Shown: positions 39,306 to 52,052 of the stretch, one piece after another
Layout: each line of letters starts with the position of its first letter
How positions within the stretch are numbered: position 1 is the stretch's first letter
DNA from: Nemania diffusa
Taxonomy: Eukaryota > Ascomycota > Sordariomycetes > Xylariales > Xylariaceae
Assembly: GCA_038501195.1 (NCBI GenBank)
Contig: JBBPUQ010000003.1
Coordinates: forward strand, 2,620,501-2,684,500
Reading direction: 5' to 3'
Length of the DNA: 64,000 nucleotides
Made by a program: the position numbers and the translations under genes
The notes under the pieces: model-generated
Told to the model about the DNA's origin: nothing
Database searches by the model: none
What the model saw: the letters and a program-made list of their open reading frames with translations, nothing else

Positions 39306-40946
39306 TTAGCCAAATCGCCTAATGCTGGTCCATCGTTTCTCCTCTAACCAGGCTTTCATCTCACGAGTGCGAGCCTCTTGTCTTTCTATAAAGTCATCAA
39401 CCCATAGACTTTCTAGCTCGCAGAGTCCAAATGCCTTCATCCGGTCGTAAAAGTCTTTGACAATCCAGACTGGGGCTGCCAGTAGATCAGGTTGCGTGGT
39501 GGTGCGAAGAGCAAAATCTAAGCTGCGGCACACGAGTGCTGCTAACTTTCTGGTTTCAGCTAGCTGGTACTTTCGTAGATCAAGGCCCAGAGACAACTCA
39601 GGCACTGCCGTCGAACCCGAACCCTCATTTTCTGGTTTCTGGACTAGCTCGAGAAGCGCACAGATGCATTGATGGAAACTTATGAGAACTGCCCAGTAAT
39701 AGATGTGCACAAGGCACAGCAAAGGACTTCCAAAGCTCAGCATCTCACTGAATGGTAAATGTGACCTTTCCGTGGAGTCCGCTACCCAATGTAGCGCGCC
39801 TGATGATCCAGTGCTTTCCTGGACCATGCGAAGCCAGAAGTTGAATTGGGTCTCAATACTCACACAGTTGTCTAACAGATCTTTCGCTCTCGATTGGCGG
39901 TCAGCACCCGCGTCGAGTAACGTGATATCGTCGGCTCGCGAAAATATCGATGGTAAAAGCACGACAATGTCGAGTAAATGATCGAGAGGGGTTCGGAGAT
40001 AGTGTGCCCATGGTACGACTGTCCATTCCGGGTTGCATAGGAAGGTCGGCTGACGATTGAGTAATGCGGCCCAGATCTAACGCTTCGGTTAGTCCACAAG
40101 CCGGACTGCTCGTTGAGCTTTAACACTTACAGCACTTGGCCTGTAAATACGCGCGAAAAAATGATGTGCCGGGAAAGTCTGATATGCACCAGGGCCTAGT
40201 TCGCGTATTGCATCTGCTTGAGTGGGCGTGCCGTTCCAAGGGGGCTCCTTGTACATTGTCGATGAATTTTGCTTCATCTCCCCATTAATAAGGATATAAG
40301 CAGTGGCATTGATACTCCAGTCTTACCTGATATAGAAACAGACATACGCTTTCGTCGGAAGCACCTGTCGAGCCATCGCTAACTCCAAGCCAATTCACAA
40401 AACAAAACGACTCTAGATTGAAGTCTTCCTGCCGAAACGTCGGGGTCACATCAAGGGTTTGAGACTCTAGTAACGATAGCGATACCTCATCGCCCTGCGG
40501 TGGCCAGCCACTATGGTTAACAGCTGAGTCGAGGTCCGCGTGTTGCGCAAATATACGGACAAGTTGCGAATTTGATCCAGATCTCAGTAGCACGGTTTCG
40601 TCCCACGCTGGCTGGAAAGGCTCAGTTCCTAAGTGTTCGAGTCTTGTGACGTTCTGAGTGCCAGCTTCAGGCTGGGTAGCTCTCGACTGCTGGGCATTTC
40701 GTGGTGGGTGGGATCCAACTCTGCCTCTATCGTTCTGTGTACCAACGATGAAGACAGTTTCTCGTTCATACCCACCACATTCGCGGCCATAGTCGATACA
40801 CTTTTTGCAGAACGGCCTAGTATTATCGCACTTGACTCTACGAGCCCGGCACGTATTGCAACCTCCGTAGACTTAGTTAAGTGCGAGAGATTAGCATGTA
40901 TTGTTTGTGAGGACATACCTTTATACTTTCCAGGCACTCCGACCAT
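39306..40946 (-). CDS. Zn2Cys6 fungal transcription factor
   Basis: Four exons on the minus strand: 40946-40919, 40862-40327, 40277-40131 and 40076-39306; introns of 56, 49 and 54 nt. Total 493 aa. The DNA-binding domain straddles intron 1: MVGVPGKYKG then CNTCRARRVKCDNTRPFCKK and CIDYGREC. Cysteines at 11, 14, 21, 28, 31 and 38 give the C-X2-C-X6-C-X6-C-X2-C-X6-C pattern of a binuclear zinc cluster. The rest resembles the fungal-specific regulatory domain: WAALLNRQPTFLCNPEWTVV, PWAHYLRTPLDHLLDIVVLL and a helical C-terminus. It is a nuclear regulator of unknown target. Neighbours give no clue to a pathway. Confidence 0.9.
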
Positions 40947-43900
40947 AATGCAAGAGGCGTGTTGTGTTGGACGAATCTATCCGCCTATCGCACTGCTGAA
41001 ATATCTTCTTAGGGTTAATTTCGCCCAAATCAACAACCAGAGCTATGCCAGCCAGTAACGAAACTGAGTCCGAACGCCTTGGTAGTCATGAGACGATGCC
41101 TTAAGTCTACGAGATGGCCGGCTCCTCATATATCTATCTGTAGGCCGAGCCCGAAATATGAAGGCTACATTCTCGTAGTACAAAGCATAGACTCGACCAA
41201 TCATAGGTAATACGAAGATGACAAGATAGGAAGAGTTAGGTAGGTACCCCATGATGAGTGAAGCTCGGTTAACCATATCAACGGTCTACAACTGCGAGAC
41301 AGCAAAGCTCTATTTTGGCGGCATACTAGTGTCGACACGAGAACGATGCTACCGTATCTAGGGGATAGCTCCGAGAACCCCCGTCAACGGCGCTTTACTT
41401 ACCTACCGTGCCCGTCTACGCTCTCCCCAAATTGAGGGCCAGTTTGGCCACGAAGGGTAGAGTGAGACACCAGGGATTCGCAACAGCAGCGCCAAGTACA
41501 TCGCCTGCATGTCCGACCGTAGGGCTGCATTTGGACTCTGCAGGTTACCATGACGTTTTTTGGGGTGTACTTGGGGTGTGCCTGGGTGGATCTCCCGAAT
41601 GTTCGTGGGGGCTTCACGTCTGGGCAGGGGGCTGATTCGACTGGACACCTCTAATTGCTGTTTCGTATTGAGGCCAATTCGTGCCAAACGATACGAACGG
41701 CAAGTCGACAACAGCCCGAAAAAGGTGAAACTCCCCTGCAATTGAAGTGACGCCTTCTCGCGCTTTCCCTTAACGGTATCACGATCTGACGCGACTAGTC
41801 ACACTTATTCCCTAGGATCGATGTTGCGACCGCTGACTTAGTGTGGATTATGCGCGGCTCCGCGTCTATTCGAATCCCCATCGAGCAGGTGGTTGGGTTT
41901 GTCGTGTTGACGCATAGACCGACCATGTACCCAAGCGAAACCCGTATTCTAGAAAAGGTCTCTTGGCTAGACGCCTCCCGTCCGTATTCGTCTCGGTGGG
42001 GAGGAAGCCCTGGTAAGCTGAATGCTTTTTGCGGCTGAGGCTATCCCTAAACGGTTAGCAATCAAGCCATCGCGTCGCGTTGAACTCCCCCACCAACCCG
42101 GAGTTTTCGGTATAACCATTACCTAAACAGGCAATTAAGGATGAACACCAGCAACTAACTATCTTGTGACTACACCACCACTTACTCAGGCCGCATATGC
42201 ATACTATCAACGACAGCCTGCCTACGCATACCTCCAAGCCTTGCAATGCAGAACATCACGACGGACCCCATGATGCAGTACCTTACTGGGCGCAGCACCT
42301 ATGCATTCTTGAAAGATCTATATGGAAACTTGTTTTTTCTTTCAGCTACTATCTAGGTAACATACCTTAAGATATCGGCGAGATCCCGCTTCTTTCTACC
42401 GAACCGTTCTGTATCACTACTACTTCCTTAGACCGAAGGGTTGTGCTTTTCTACTTTGGAGTAGGCTACATAGAAGGGGGGCCGTTTTCCCTTTTTTTTT
42501 TAATTCTCCTCGCCCTACGTTGTACTAATACCCCCGACTAAGAGAATGCAGGGGGCAGGAGTGATGATGCTGCCGCTACTTCAAACTTGTCATATAACCT
42601 GGACTATACTTTAATTCTCTAGTTTCGCGCTTCCGCATGTCTATTTTCTCTGCCGAATTTCTACCTGCATGCACTTATTTTGCCCACCAGCCAACAACGA
42701 GGTATGTGGTTGGTCAGAATCATAGGCCACTACCTCTTTGTATTATTACGAGGGACCATATTATCCCCTAGACCGAAGAATAATGCTACCTAGATGATAT
42801 ACTCGTCGCCATATATCGTTGTTTATTTCGGCCGTCGGTTCCGGCTTTCCCCATGATATAGACTCACCGTCTTGGCGTACGGGACCGGGCTCTGATTCAT
42901 AACCTCATGAAGCCCTAAGATGATAGGTTACTAATCTTGGCACTACAGCAATTGTTAAGTCTCTGTCCTCGCACTGGAGATCCATGCCAGAGCCTACAGG
43001 CGTGCTACAGTCTCATCAAGCTTTTGCATCTACCAAAGACTTATTCCCCATCCATACCCCCTTAGTTATCGCACAAGCTCGGTATTACCCACCTCCTAGG
43101 CTACCAACATATGCAAGAAATTAATCTAGGGTTTAAAACTGCTAAAAGAAAAAGGCGATCGAGATAGGCTGTTTGTGTGACTACAAGGGTTAGTTCGCTG
43201 TCGCCTTTATTGAGGTCCTGTGGATGATGGCGAACGCGCTAGGCAGGTTTGTGACAACAGTTTTAGGGGTAGGAGAACCATGGGCCGGGTATTTCAGACG
43301 ATGCACGTATAGTCGTAAGGGTCCACGTTTCCACCGCACATCATAAGGGATATCTAACGTATCTCTCCTGCATACACCACTGCAACCACGGTGCTTGGCC
43401 AGACTTTCTCTCGCCACATAACAGTCTCGGTAGGCGGGGAGCAACAATATTTCGAATCCGAGCTTCCTCATTCGATAATGAAAAGATTATCTTGCCTTAA
43501 GAGTCTCACAATGACCATCAACGTATGGGCTTAGCATCCACAATGATGTCTAACTCTCTGAATAATTCACCACAAGACTTTCGTGAAGTTTGAAGCCTAC
43601 TGAAATTCTAGATCATTATCAGCCACTTCGACCATGGGCCTTGAAAACGGGATAGGCGTCGGGGAGTTGCGTCTCGAAGCCAGGGCTGTTGCAATTTAGG
43701 CCTCCGTAATAGGAGGCCTGTAGCCTGACCGAATCATTGCGACACCACCATCTCATGCATGGCACTAAACTCGCAGTACCGCCCAACCTATACAAACGAT
43801 GTAATCGTACTACACCGCCCCTGGAGTTGTAGGTGTGGTTTCTTTCCTTGGTGCCTTAGCTGGCCACGCGTCTAAGGTCATGTCATACGCTCATGAGAAC

Positions 43901-45715
43901 CTACTAGCTATTAGGCAACATAGCCCCTCGAATACATACATGTATGGCCGAAGAAACCCTCTGTCTTTAGCCACACAAGATAATTTACAACTTGTAACGA
44001 ATAATGTCAGGCAGCGTCGTCATGCCAGAATACTAGAGCACCCATCATCCCCACTGATCCTAGGGGAAGCGTTGCATTCGCTATACCATAGGCTATATGT
44101 ATTATATTATTGAAGGTGAAAAGTATGGGTAATGAACTCCTACAACACCGTAGCAGTAAGGAGAGAATTCGGTAGAGGATCCCGGGTGGTGTTGTGACAG
44201 AGGATGACGCGAGTCATAGGGGTGTAGTGTTCAGACGGACCTTGCACAGAGGGATTGCCGCTGTAAATGTACATGAAACCAGATTCTTCTCGAACACATA
44301 TACTGTCGCAAAGGGATGTTAGCATTGGCGTGTCCGGATGTCTACCTACCAGCTTAACGATCGTCTCCGTATAACATCGATACGACCTCATCTCATATCC
44401 CGCGAGCAAAGGCAAACTGTTCTTTGCTACATAGGAACATTTCCTCACCGCCATTGAGGTTCCCTTCATCACCCCTGAAGAGCGCTGATCTCGCGATCCC
44501 CCTTAACCTCGGCAATAACTACTCACGCCACGCAGCGGGATCATTTGCGGTAAGTTTGGACGTCACCGTGACATAGTTAAGTCCAACCAAGTATTTCAAA
44601 TCTGTTCGAGCCAGCATCCTGAGGATGAGATTTCAGGTGATGCAAGACATTGTCACACGGGAGATAGAATACGGCGGATAGGAGGCGGGATATCCGCGCT
44701 TTGTACAACCTCGAACATTTCAGTCAAATACCACAAACGGCTCATCTAAACGCCACATGCCTCATGGAGGGCTCTACTAGAGATTAGGTTAAAAAATCGG
44801 CAGGCAATTGAAAGAGCTACGAGCTTATTCGCATACATATTAGACACTAGACGGGTGAGTGTGTGCACACGATGCCCGCTCACTCTGGATAGCGTCAACT
44901 CAGCTTAGCTATTGCGTAACCAGATGGCAATGGAGAGGCATAGAAGAATGAAACGTGGCAAGCCCGCTCTGATTATTCAACTACGAGCGCTGACGCCCAG
45001 AAGCGCAGCCTTATTATCAGATCTGCGGTGCCTCGGGGGCTGGGTTGCATCCTTGGTTACACGGTAAGTATGTATTACATGAACGGTGGCTAATGTTGAA
45101 TCGGAGTTGGTAGACGGCAGAAAAGTGACTCCCTAGAATGCAACCCGATGGTCGCAAAACTCGCCAACCCCCAAATTATACACGCGTAGTAGAACCTATC
45201 ACCGTCGTCACCAGAAACGCATGGTGGTTTATTGATGACAGCCAAGTTCGCTTAACCACTTGGTAGTTTATGGGTACCCACAATAGAAGGCCATCAGGCT
45301 GACTCGATCAGTAATCTAGATCTAGATAGATACCCTTAGTCTTTGCCTTTGATCACCTTTTATTCTATTTTTTAGATGTCATGATTGGCAGACGGAAGGC
45401 TCGTATTGTCAGCTGACAACAAAAATATTCATTGCCGGAGGCTTCGCAGACGTATTACTCAGTAGGCTTTCTATTTTCAACGACTCACATTCTCTGTTCT
45501 GCCTAATTATAGTACATGATGTATCATGTGGACTATTCGATCACCTTAAAACAGTTACTTTTCCTCTTCCAATGCCTCTTCCCTTTTTTTTCTTTCACGT
45601 TCGACTTAGTTTAGTTTCGTTGGAGGTAAACATCAACATCTTTTAGTAAAGCAACTTTGAATAGCGGCGTAGAAGACCACTCTGCTGTAGTTAAAAACCT
45701 CCAGTGCTCAACCCT
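40947..45715. other. 4.8 kb intergenic region without a recognisable gene
   Basis: Base composition is ordinary and there are no long open frames. Frames at 41403-41741, 43190-43471 (minus), 43835-44113 (plus) and 44140-44472 (minus) do not resemble known proteins. No inverted-repeat element or tRNA was seen. It may be decayed sequence or contain an unrecognised non-coding transcript. Confidence 0.4.
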
Positions 45716-47320
45716 CTACATATAAGCCTCGGGGAGAGCATCTTTTTGGAACGCCCTGCCTCTCACCTGACGCCCCTTGTTTTTCTCCCGACGCTCCTCC
45801 GCGCGCTGGCCCTGGTGCCGCAACATGAGCTCTTTTCGGCCCATGTAGGAGAAGTACCAGGTAGGCTGCCCATGTTTGACGCGGCAGCCACGATCGTAAT
45901 GGCCATGCCTATCATGCATGAAATAGTCGCTGTGGTCGCCATCCGTCTTGAACTTGTGCATACAGTCGAGGCACAGACCACCAAAGTTCCTCCTGACGCG
46001 CTTAGACGCAGACAAGACGTTAGATGTTAGGTATTCCGCCTGGTCGACTAGTCTATGGCCGGTGCACCTCCTACAGAGGTCCTTTGACCACCATGGGTTA
46101 ATTTCCTGGCCGGAGTATCGAGGCTTGACCGGAGCGAGAACAAATTGGTATTTGTCGAGGTGGTCGAGTAGCTCGTTCAGCGTCCGTTTGTGATCGATCA
46201 ATGAGAATAGAGATTGAATCCCGGTCAACAAGAGAGATTTTTTGTGTGAGAATATCATCACGTCGAGGCATTCGCCCGCATGGTCTTCACAGGGAGCTAA
46301 TACATGGGGCAGCCATTTGTCGAGTCTCGTACGTTGACTTCCTCGGGCTGCGCTGAGCTGGGCTAATGAACATTTTTTATTAGTATGACGTGTTGATGTA
46401 CAGCCATCGCTTGAACTTCGTAAATGCTTCGACGCGAGGGGAATCGTCATTGGTAGAGCTTGGTAACATGTTGACGATACATAATGAAGGAATAGCAATG
46501 ATAATATGTGTAATGGGTGGAGCCGATTTCACTCACACAGCACTCGATTGGGGACACCTCTCATATATCGATCAGTTTTTCTTGTCGGGTTACGGTTCTC
46601 AATCGAACAGGCCGTGTTGTAGGCGATGTGGTTGGTAATATCGTGGAAGATTTGGGGGCAGTCAAACCAGTATGCCGGGGCCAAGACCAAGAATGCTCTG
46701 GGGGTGTCATTAGCTTTCGTCATTTTGAAATATTTTTCGTGCTTGGTATAGAATCGCGTGAACCAGCCAGCAAGGCAAGACATATCCTTAGCCGGCTTGA
46801 GGGCGTCCTCATCTTCATCCTCGTCGTTCTCGTGGCTGAGCTCTGCGCCCTCTTTTCGGTCCAGTACTATAACATTGGAAGTCAGTGGCTAGATAGTTAC
46901 CATCTCATACGTTGTCGAGATGTCTCTTGGAAGCGTGAGGAACTGGCGAGAGCCAAAAGAAAACTCTGTCGAAGATTACTTACGATATTTGTTGCCAAAG
47001 TGAATGGCCCACCAAACGTCTTCGATGCTAACATTCTCGTCCTGAGGCACGTTGCGGTGAAGAACATCCATCCAGACTTTGACGGCTGTGATGGACTCGT
47101 CATCGACGACGAGATGGACACCATCTTGCTCGCCATGATTGGCGGCCTTTGTGTCAAGAAGACTCGTGGCGCGTTGCACGCAAGCGCGCGAAACCCTGAT
47201 TGTGGCAGTTTCCTTGAGCGGGCGTCTACCATCGTGGGCAGCGCCTTGATCATAATCTCGTTCTCTCACAACAAGTTCAAGATCACCCGCCACGTTGCAC
47301 ATATGATGAGAGTTTGTCAT
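45716..47320 (-). CDS. BTB/POZ-domain protein of a fungal family
   Basis: Three exons on the minus strand: 47320-46984, 46866-46537 and 46362-45716, with introns of 117 nt (GTAAGT..TATAG) and 174 nt (GTGAGT..ATTAG). They join in frame as HFGNKY-LLDRKEGAELSHEND and RGVPNRV-LSQLSAARGSQR, giving 437 aa. The N-terminal BTB-like fold is seen in CNVAGDLELVVRERD, VSRACVQRATSLLD, VKVWMDVLHRNVPQDENVSI and VWWAIHFGNKY. The middle has a Glu/Asp-rich linker and LAGWFTRFYTKHEKYFKMTK, LAPAYWFDCPQIFHDITNHI and AYNTACSIENRNPT. The C-terminal region has paired Cys/His residues (DLCRRCTGH, GLCLDCMHKF) that could bind zinc. Such proteins are common in Pezizomycotina and have no defined role. An in-frame Met at 47425 would add 35 residues. 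Confidence 0.82.
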
Positions 47321-48008
47321 GGTGAAGAGGTGGGGAGCTTTAGATGGGAGGCGGCTTGCTCGGTTACAGGATAATGCGGCAGAGAAGAGATCGTGGGTGA
47401 GAGAGGTTGTTGTGGTATATTTCATTGGATTGAATATCCTAAAACCCCTCGAGTGGGGAGCCTGGTGTAAGGCCGAGTCGAAAGGAGAAGGGAAAAAAAG
47501 GGATTCAGGTTGTTCAAATATCTAGAGGGGCAGTACAAAACCACAAGGTAGACTACCTACTTGTAGGTAGATAGATGGAAGCCTCGCCTTGTGCTGTAGC
47601 AATATATCGAAAAGGAAACAACGAACTCTGTGCCAACTTTAAGCGCCGCGCCAGCATTAGGCAGCGTCCTCTACGGCTGCTTAAGTAGGTACCTAGGTAG
47701 CTCCCCAGACTAAATAATATTAGAACATGTTGATGAGCGTAGCCAGACCATTTTGGACAAAACCTTGTCGTCTTAGCATCTATTATCAAGTATTGGTCTT
47801 AATGTCCCGCAAGCTAGCTAAGTCTATTTTATGTAGCTTTCTCACGAATATATGCGGCATGGATTTGCACAAATGAATTCTACCTGCCGTCTAGCAATGC
47901 CTAGACCATCGCCTGCTACAAGTGACAAACAAAGGAAAATCCTATCTCCAAGTTGAGCCATCATCTAACGAACGACACAAGACTGCAGCTGGCCTAGCCG
48001 GGCCATGC
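47321..48008. other. Intergenic region with TAGGTA palindromes
   Basis: 690 bp between the BTB gene start and the 3' end of the transporter gene (both minus). TACCTACTTGTAGGTAG at about 47554-47570 and TAGGTACCTAGGTAGC at about 47686-47701 are palindromic intergenic words of the type found throughout the window. Confidence 0.45.
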
Positions 48009-49937
48009 TTATATGAGTCGTAGGCGTCGAGCCAACAGTAGCGCCAAGACGACAAATCCTACCAAACTTCCGAGGATACCGAAGAAAGCATTCAGATTGC
48101 CGTTATGAATGAAAGGCACTTCAACGTTCATGCCAAAGAGTCCCGTGACAATATTCAGCGGAACAATGACAGTAGCGATGAAGGTAATCTTGCTAAGGCC
48201 AGCGTTGGTCTTCGTCCCCTGTGAGATGCTGTCAATGGTAAGCTGCGCAAGGTAGTTGCTATGGGCGCGAGATAAGATCTTCTCGAAATGCGTCAGGTTA
48301 GTCATCATTGTGACAACATGATCCTGGATATCGCCCAAGTACATGCCGATGTCCATTCGCGGCGTGACCTTGTAGTTCTCATTGCACCGCTTAGTGAAGC
48401 CTTTGAGGACGTCGGCCTTGCCGCCGAGTACTCGCATTAAACCCAGTGTATTCTTGCGAACACTGCCAAGTTTGCGAAGAAATGTATGCATGTCGTCAGA
48501 GCGTGCCACAAACACCGAATCTTCGATACCTTCGGTGAGCGATTCAATGCGGTGAATCGCAGGTGCAAAGGAGTCAACGATGTTATCGCTATCACGAATG
48601 GTCAGATTATGTGGTTTGGTGCTGGAATAAACGTCAACTTACATCAAGGCGTAGCATATCCAATCACTGCTCAGCGAGACGTATTCCTTCAAGTTAACAA
48701 TTCTCTTTCTGACTTGAGTAGCATGGCTGTTGGGCTGGAAGCTGAAGCTCAGGGTTCCCTCGCGCCATACGATCACGTAGATGTTGAATGGTTCGTAGTC
48801 AGGTCCGTCCTCGTCTTGGACGACATTGAAGGATCGGAAACAAGCGAAGTAGTAGGAAGGAAATATCTCGATCTTCTCACGAGCTTCTTGAGTCGTGATG
48901 TCTTCGATCGTCAAAGGATGGACGCCGAAAGCTTTACACAATGTTCGAACTTCTTCTTCGGTTGGTCGGTTGACATTCAGCCACCATACACCATCAGGCT
49001 CCTCGCGGGGAAAGGTGAACAGACCCCTCAGGTCTTCGCCAGGCAGCACAAGGTCTCCAAATTCGGCGGTATGGATGGTCGACTCCCACGTAGACGAGAA
49101 GAAGCTAAATCGATTTGGATCCATATGTTCCTTGTCCACAGGACTAACAGTAGCATCAGCCGCAACTGGCTTCGGCGGCTTATCGTCAATATCTGAGCTA
49201 GTTGAAGGCACATAGAGAATATCTCCATCAGTTGTAACCATGGGTTCACCGTATTCAGTTTTTTGCTCAGTTCGCATGGTTGTAAATACTTTCTGGGCTT
49301 TCTGAGCTTCAATACTCTCTTTCCGCGCGGCATTCTCTGACGCGATAAAGTTCTCCAAGTAGTCAAAATCGATGTAGAGCTGATCCTGCCGATGGTCTTC
49401 TTGCATAGGAAAACATACATCTTCTTCTGCAGTCCTATTCGTTGCTAGGGAGGCCGCGTCGTCAGCAGCGAATGTTACGGGTCTGCTACGTCCAGATCGT
49501 TGACTGTTCCGGCTCACGGACGATTGGGTACGGTGCAGAGGTTCGCCTTCGTCATGATTAACACCTCGGCTGTCGGAAATAGAGAAAGCGCGCTCTCGAC
49601 GACGTGCTTCTGCAAAAGCTTTCACAGAGTTTGGTGGTGACACGGCTCGCTCGTTTGTGGAAGTAAAAGTTAGACGGCGGCCGTGGGGAAGCGCCGTAGG
49701 AGCATCGTCATCATCTTCATCAATAATAGCTTCTTCGAAATCCCGGATTTTAACATTGGTCGGAGAATATGGCCCTTCAGCATCGAGATGTTGACGAGAG
49801 CCGTAGAGTGTGTCAACTGTTCCACGACGAGGGCGGTCAATCCTCTGTGCCGAAGTAGTATTGTGGCGGTGATCATCGAGTTCAGGGACAGGGGTCTCAT
49901 AGCCCTTGTCGGAGCTGCTTCCTTCGTGGTCGGACAT
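48009..49937 (-). CDS. CorA/Mnr2-type magnesium transporter
   Basis: Two exons on the minus strand, 49937-48643 and 48588-48009, with a 54-nt intron (GTAAGT..GATAG); the join reads WICYAL-I-DNIVDSFAPAIH. 624 aa. Residues 1-200 are hydrophilic and Ser/Arg/Asp-rich. The soluble CorA domain includes REEPDGVWWLNVNRPTEEEV, VHPLTIEDITTQEAREKIEI and FPSYYFACFRSFNVV, followed by long helices. Near the C-terminus come two membrane segments, ITFIATVIVPLNIVTGLFGM and FFGILGSLVGFVVLALLLAR, with the GMN selectivity signature in GLFGMNVEVP. Proteins of this build in fungi are Alr plasma-membrane or Mnr2 vacuolar Mg2+ channels; the Mnr2 type is favoured by the overall length, but this is inference. Confidence 0.92.
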
Positions 49938-51450
49938 GTTGGCAAAGCTATTGTAGTTGGCTATTTTGGGTTAATGTAAAAAAGAGGGAGGTTTTGCGTG
50001 ATTTATCTCAACGTAAAACAAGGTACGAATAGGCTGAGGGGGAAAGCCTTCGATGGGCTATTCATACGAAGGCACGCATACTGGTTGCGTTCTAGTCCAG
50101 CGACATTCGCGGGTCGCAGCAGGCGTAGCAGCACGCCGACTGCAGAACAAGGTAATTGGAGGTCAGGACCAGTCCAATAACTGATAGTAGCCAAGTCTAA
50201 CCGATATATATAACGGGGGTAGTGGGCGAAGAATCTGTGACTATAACAAAATGGCAGGTTGTGTCAAACCAATTAAGGAGGCTTCGTGTCAACGCCGCTG
50301 TAGACCCAGCAAAGGGGGCCCAGGAGCGGTCGTGAGAATGAAAACTTGTTGCTGTTGAGGCCCGCCAACTTGGTGGTTTTAGATATGTCGCGGTATTTTC
50401 ACCGCGAGAAGGTACCGACCGAGGGCGAACCGGAGAATGACGCGGCTCGTTCTCGGTGATGTATGATTTAGGGTTCTCCGGAACAAGAATCAGAGCGGAC
50501 TTAAGTATCCAGCCTCGGTATCCGTAGGATGAACACGCGTAGTGCTTGGGGGTGGATGATCGAACGAATAGTCGGACAAATGGGGTTGCGATGGAGCTGA
50601 CTAGGAAATCTGCTCAATGTACAAAATAATCTGCGGATTGCTGAGCGTTGCGAGGATAGTTGATGATCTCTCGGCGACAATTATTATAGCTCGTTGAGAG
50701 GTGTATAGCAATTTAAACGAGCTCGTAGTGAAGTAGTGAAGAAAAAGTTATTTGTCCTCGGAGTAGCTAGCTTTTGTAGCGCAAGATTATTGTTGGTTGG
50801 AAAGGTTTGTGTCATCACTGGGCGAAGAGCAAAGGATGAAATATAGTAAAAGAAGGGATGGAGTTGACTGAGGGCTGCAAACATGGGTAAAGACCGGCGG
50901 CGCTAGGCAATTTTTCTCTTTCAATGGAATAGGTATGTACCGGCTTCCAGGCCTTTAGGTACCTACTTCCCCACCTATGGCCTACTGCAGCTTAGGTAGC
51001 ATGTGCCTTGTGCATATGTAGGTTGTGCTTGTGCATTGTACAACCCACCCACTGCACTATGGCATGCCGTCCATTAGTGGACTGTACCTAAGGTTCTGGG
51101 AAGTGCCGGCCAGCCAATCAGAAGAATGCAAACTTGGTTATAAGCTACCTGAATACACACATACCCGCTTGCTCTAAGGATAATTACTCCGTCGAAATGT
51201 TCATAATGGCTAACATCTGAACCTCTCATCCCCCTTATTTTTCTTCGGGGCTTGTACCTATAAGGTAGCTGGCATTTTACCTCAATTTGTTGGACGTTAC
51301 CTAAGTACCTGGTGTTGGCATGTAGTGTGGTTATACCAGTATTATCCGACCCGTTGAACATCCGGAGCGTATTCGGGTTGTTCACACCTGGTATTTCAAT
51401 GTGTATTTCAATGTTCTACGTCATACATAATTACAGACTACATACCTCTA
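49938..51450. other. Intergenic region upstream of the magnesium transporter
   Basis: 1.5 kb. It should hold the transporter's promoter at its left end. TAGGTA/TACCTA words recur at 50935-51000 and 51240-51310. No recognisable gene. Confidence 0.4.
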
Positions 51451-51644
51451 AGGGAACCTGTTTTTGAGACACGCTGTTGACAGCGCTGTTAGCAGTACTT
51501 TTATCCTTCTACTGTAGGGCTAGTACCCTTTTCAAGCTGTAGGCTGTTATAGTTATATTGTACAAGGCAGTGTTACATGACAGCACGATATTATAATAAT
51601 GATAATAAAAATAAAGGGACTTTCTACCGCTTTATCTAGGTGCC

Positions 51645-51804
51645 TTTTCAACTCCGTGACTTAGATGTGGAGTAAAAAGGTTTTTTTTGCATATCTGGAT
51701 ATACCAATAAAACTATTATCCAAGACTGATATTACTGTTTTATTGGGTATGCTTTTTATGTAATAACCCCTGTTACTCCACTTCTGAGGCCATGGAGTTG
51801 AAAC
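51645..51804. mobile_element. Small inverted-repeat element nested in MITE copy 2
   Basis: The left arm TTTCAACTCCGTGACTTAGA continues TGTGGAGTAA; the right arm, reverse-complemented, reads TTTCAACTCCATGGCCTCAG and then AAGTGGAGTAA. Most differences are transitions. Total about 160 bp, non-coding, with a 50 bp hairpin (51701-51750) inside. Confidence 0.7.
51701..51750. repeat. 50 bp hairpin, copy 1
   Basis: ATACCAATAAAAC, a 24 nt loop beginning TATTATCCAAG, then GTTTTATTGGGTAT; the two flanks pair almost perfectly. A second copy lies at 52003-52052. Confidence 0.8.
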
Positions 51805-52002
51805 GAAATAAAAAGCGTAGTAGTCTCGACCTTGAGATAAAAATTTGGCGATTACCTGTTTCTGTAGCAATACCTAGATAGGTACCTACATAGAATTATA
51901 TCGTGTCCTAAAACGGGGTTCCCCTCTATGTAGGTATCTATCTATCCCTTTGAAGGCCGCTACCGCACCGTGAGAATATGAGGGCCAGTTTTATTTACAT
52001 AC

Positions 52003-52052
52003 ATCCAATAAAACTATTATCCAAGCATAACTTTATTCTCTTATTGGGTATA
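52003..52052. repeat. 50 bp hairpin, copy 2
   Basis: ATCCAATAAAAC, a loop also beginning TATTATCCAAG, then CTTATTGGGTAT. It lies about 75 bp outside MITE copy 2, so the hairpin unit occurs independently of the nested element. Confidence 0.8.

Larger units (their letters stand above)
51451..51926. mobile_element. MITE copy 2 (TA-flanked, 476 bp) with a nested element
   Basis: The left end AGGGAACCTGTTTTTGAGAC continues ACGCTGTTGACAGCGCTGTT, matching copy 1 at 30013; the right end, reverse-complemented, reads GAGGGGAACCCCGTTTTAGG and then ACACGA. TA occurs at both borders. The right half differs from copy 1 because it contains a 160 bp inverted-repeat insertion (51645-51804). Confidence 0.82.

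Noticed and set aside
33314..40946. Kynureninase plus Zn2Cys6 regulator as part of a metabolite cluster
   Set aside because: No core synthase, transporter or tailoring enzyme lies between or beside them; the intervening genes are housekeeping.
43190..44472. Frames at 43190-43471, 43835-44113 and 44140-44472 as genes
   Set aside because: Short, without recognisable motifs, and on conflicting strands in a long gene-poor stretch.
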